7,896 bases of DNA from Deltaproteobacteria bacterium (GTDB taxonomy: Bacteria; Desulfobacterota; DSM-4660; Desulfatiglandales; HGW-15), in the NCBI GenBank assembly GCA_016926135.1, contig JAFGPH010000339.1, positions 1 to 7,896 on the forward strand, read 5' to 3'. Under the pieces are notes generated by a model, which ran no database searches, had not been told where the DNA came from, and saw nothing but the letters and a program-made list of their open reading frames with translations. Positions 6,214-7,896 of this stretch are shown here, one piece after another (within the stretch, counting starts at the first letter, position 1; each line of letters begins with the position of its first letter). A program made the translations under genes and the position numbers.

Positions 6214-7662
6214 CTACCTCCTCCAGAACTCGGGCATGAGCAGGACGATGACCGTGTAGATTTCCAGCCGTCCCGCGAGCATGCAGAACAGGAGCAGCCA
6301 CTTTCCCACGAGGGGGATGGCCATGTAGTTCTGGGTGGGCCCCACCATTCCCAGCCCGGGCCCCACGTTGAAGATGCAGGCGGCCACAGCGGAGAAGGCG
6401 GATACCACGTCCAGTCCCAGGCCGGCCATCACCAGGGCCGAGACCACAAAGAGGGTCAGGTAGAGGACCGTAAAGCCCCAGATGCTGCTCAGGATCTCTG
6501 CAGGGACTGCCTTGCCGCCGAGTTTCACGGAGGTGACGGCGTGGGGATGGATGATCCTGAAGATCTCCTGGTAGGCCTGTTTGGCCAGGAGGATGATACG
6601 CATGGTCTTGATGCCGCCGCCCGTGGAACCCGCCATCCCGCCCAGGAACATGCACAGGAGCAGGACTTTTTGCGACAGGGCGGGCCACTTGTCATAGTCG
6701 GCCGTGACGAACCCTGTGGTGGTGATGATGGAACTCACCTGAAAGGCGGCATATTGAAATGCCTTTCCCAGGGAGTGGTACACGGACCCATAGATGTCGA
6801 GGGTAACGATGATGACAAGAACCACCACCAGCATCAGGAAGACACGGAATTCGGGGTCTCTGGAGAAGATCTTCCAGTCTCCCTTGATGAACCTGTAGTG
6901 GAGCGAGAAGTTGATGCCCGCCAGGAGCATGAAGAAAATGATCACACCGTCCACGTAAGGACTCTGATAGTGCGCGATACTTGCGTTCTTTGGGGAGAAG
7001 CCTCCTGTGGGCATGGTGCAGAAGGTGTGGCAGACGGCATCGAAAAGGGACATGCCTCCCGGGAGGAGCAGCAGGATCTGGAGCACGGTGATCAGGATAT
7101 ACACCTTCCAGAGGACCTTGGCCGTGTCGGAGATCCTGGGTTTCAGCTTGTCCACCACAGGACTGGGGACCTCGGCCTTGTAAAGCTGCATGCCGCCCAC
7201 ACCCAGAAAGGGTAGGATGGCGATGGAGAGCACGATAATGCCCATCCCGCCCAGCCACTGGATGAGGCTCCTCCACATGAGGATTCCCCTGGGAACCTTT
7301 TCGATGTCGCTGAGGATGGAGGCTCCGGTGGTGGTGAATCCCGAGAGGGACTCGAAGCAGGCGTTCGTGAATCCCGGGATGGCGCCGGAGAGCATGAAGG
7401 GGACGGCCCCGATCAACCCGGCCGCAACCCATCCGAAGGTGACCATGGCCACTCCGTCCCGATGGCTCAGGTGCGGCTCCCTGTCCCGCACTTTGACCAG
7501 GTAGAGAAGAAGCCCGCTCCCGCAACTGAGGAGCATGGAATAGGCGATGGGGCCGGTGCTCCCGTCCCTGTAAAGGATGGAGACCACGAGGGGGAGGGAC
7601 ATGGAGAGGCCCACGAAGAAGATCAGGATGCCTGTGAAACGGAGGATTCGGAAAGGATGCAT
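6214..7662 (-). CDS. trkH: Trk system potassium uptake protein TrkH, membrane subunit
   Basis: A 482-residue polytopic inner-membrane protein, matching the usual length of TrkH (about 483). It forms the potassium-conducting pore and works with the cytosolic TrkA ring. The four pore-loop repeats with their selectivity-filter glycines are visible: TTTGAS at 110-115, MPTGGFS at 217-223, TTTGF at 314-318 and NVGPGLG at 432-438. The conserved GGMAGSTGGGIKT (341-353) lies in the segment that gates the third repeat. Many hydrophobic helices are obvious, for example at 11-30, 184-200, 275-290 and 398-415. The ATG overlaps the trkA stop by one base (TGATG) and there is no strong ribosome binding site, so translation is likely coupled to trkA. 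The gene appears intact. KtrB-type relatives are shorter; length and sequence favour TrkH. Confidence 0.95.
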   Translation of the reverse strand: MHPFRILRFTGILIFFVGLSMSLPLVVSILYRDGSTGPIAYSMLLSCGSGLLLYLVKVRDREPHLSHRDGVAMVTFGWVAAGLIGAVPFMLSGAIPGFTNACFESLSGFTTTGASILSDIEKVPRGILMWRSLIQWLGGMGIIVLSIAILPFLGVGGMQLYKAEVPSPVVDKLKPRISDTAKVLWKVYILITVLQILLLLPGGMSLFDAVCHTFCTMPTGGFSPKNASIAHYQSPYVDGVIIFFMLLAGINFSLHYRFIKGDWKIFSRDPEFRVFLMLVVVLVIIVTLDIYGSVYHSLGKAFQYAAFQVSSIITTTGFVTADYDKWPALSQKVLLLCMFLGGMAGSTGGGIKTMRIILLAKQAYQEIFRIIHPHAVTSVKLGGKAVPAEILSSIWGFTVLYLTLFVVSALVMAGLGLDVVSAFSAVAACIFNVGPGLGMVGPTQNYMAIPLVGKWLLLFCMLAGRLEIYTVIVLLMPEFWRR

Positions 7663-7896
7663 CAGAAGAAATCCAGCTTCACGGTAAGCAGTTTCTCCAG
7701 CTTGGGGACCACCTTCTGGAGCGCGAAGATGATGAGGCGGTCCTTGGGCCGGATCACCGTATCCCCCCGGGGGATGATGATCTCTTCCCCCCTGACCACG
7801 GCCCCGACAAGCGCACCCTTGGGGAACTTCACCTGGGCGAGAGGGATGTTGACGATGTCGGAGGTCTCCAGGGCTTCGGCCTCGATGGCCTCGGCG
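7662..7896 (-). CDS. trkA: Trk system potassium uptake regulator TrkA, C-terminal part (runs off right edge)
   Basis: The last 77 codons and stop of a gene whose start lies beyond the right edge. The translated end (TSDIVNIPLAQVKFPKGAL, then VGAVVRGEEIIIPRGDTVI and RPKDRLIIFAL) is a typical RCK_C (TrkA-C) domain, with its G-A-x-V-x-x-V-x-R-G strand-turn pattern and the closing P-x-D-x-L-I-I-F motif. TrkA is the cytosolic nucleotide-binding regulator that assembles under TrkH; full proteins are about 450 residues with two RCK units, so this is the second C-terminal domain. The TGA stop shares one base with the trkH ATG, which supports a trkA-trkH operon. The domain is clear; only the truncation leaves the exact subtype open. 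Confidence 0.9.
   Translation of the reverse strand, partial: AEAIEAEALETSDIVNIPLAQVKFPKGALVGAVVRGEEIIIPRGDTVIRPKDRLIIFALQKVVPKLEKLLTVKLDFF

Noticed and set aside
6113..6688. N-terminal extension of the DUF169 frame by 192 codons
   Set aside because: It overlaps trkH in a different frame, is low-complexity (Gly, His, Arg, Pro) and the strong GGAGG before the ATG at 6112 marks the real start.
1..7896. CRISPR arrays, tRNA or rRNA genes, insertion sequences
   Set aside because: I saw no regularly spaced repeats, no cloverleaf-like sequence and no transposase-like translation.

Overview
The window looks like a chromosomal segment of a GC-rich (about 60% by eye) anaerobic bacterium. A Desulfobacterota / former Deltaproteobacteria source is my best guess. 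It rests on gene content only: a fused ADP-forming acyl-CoA synthetase/acetyltransferase, a DUF169 protein, a DUF6125-type protein and Trk potassium transport. No marker gene is present to prove the taxonomy.

All recognisable genes lie on the minus strand and read from right to left. At the right edge is the C-terminal end of a TrkA potassium-channel regulator (7662-7896), overlapping by one base the start of a complete TrkH membrane subunit (6214-7662). After a 101-base gap comes a tightly packed four-gene cassette: a DUF169 protein (5288-6112), a small cysteine-rich DUF6125/thiazoline-hydrolase-like protein (4764-5291), an adenine-deaminase-like amidohydrolase (2986-4767, GTG start) and a large acyl-CoA synthetase (ADP-forming) fused to a GNAT acetyltransferase (307-2982). 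The first three genes are linked by 4-base start/stop overlaps and the fourth starts 3 bases after the third stops, so the cassette is almost certainly translated from one transcript.

Downstream of the cassette is a 228-base stretch (79-306) without a confident gene. It holds an in-frame, coding-looking 40-codon tail after the synthetase stop and a small GC-rich hairpin. It is followed by the first 26 codons of an antitoxin-like protein that runs off the left edge.

The most interesting part is the cassette. The amidohydrolase keeps the metal-binding core of the adenine deaminase family but has lost two of that family's signature motifs, so its substrate is probably not adenine. The synthetase keeps the phospho-histidine that Pat-type regulatory acetyltransferases lack, so it may really make ATP from an acyl-CoA. 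Together with two uncharacterised proteins this suggests an undescribed, energy-conserving catabolic step on a nitrogen-containing or cyclic-amide compound. That pathway is inference; the gene order, couplings and motif changes are seen in the sequence.
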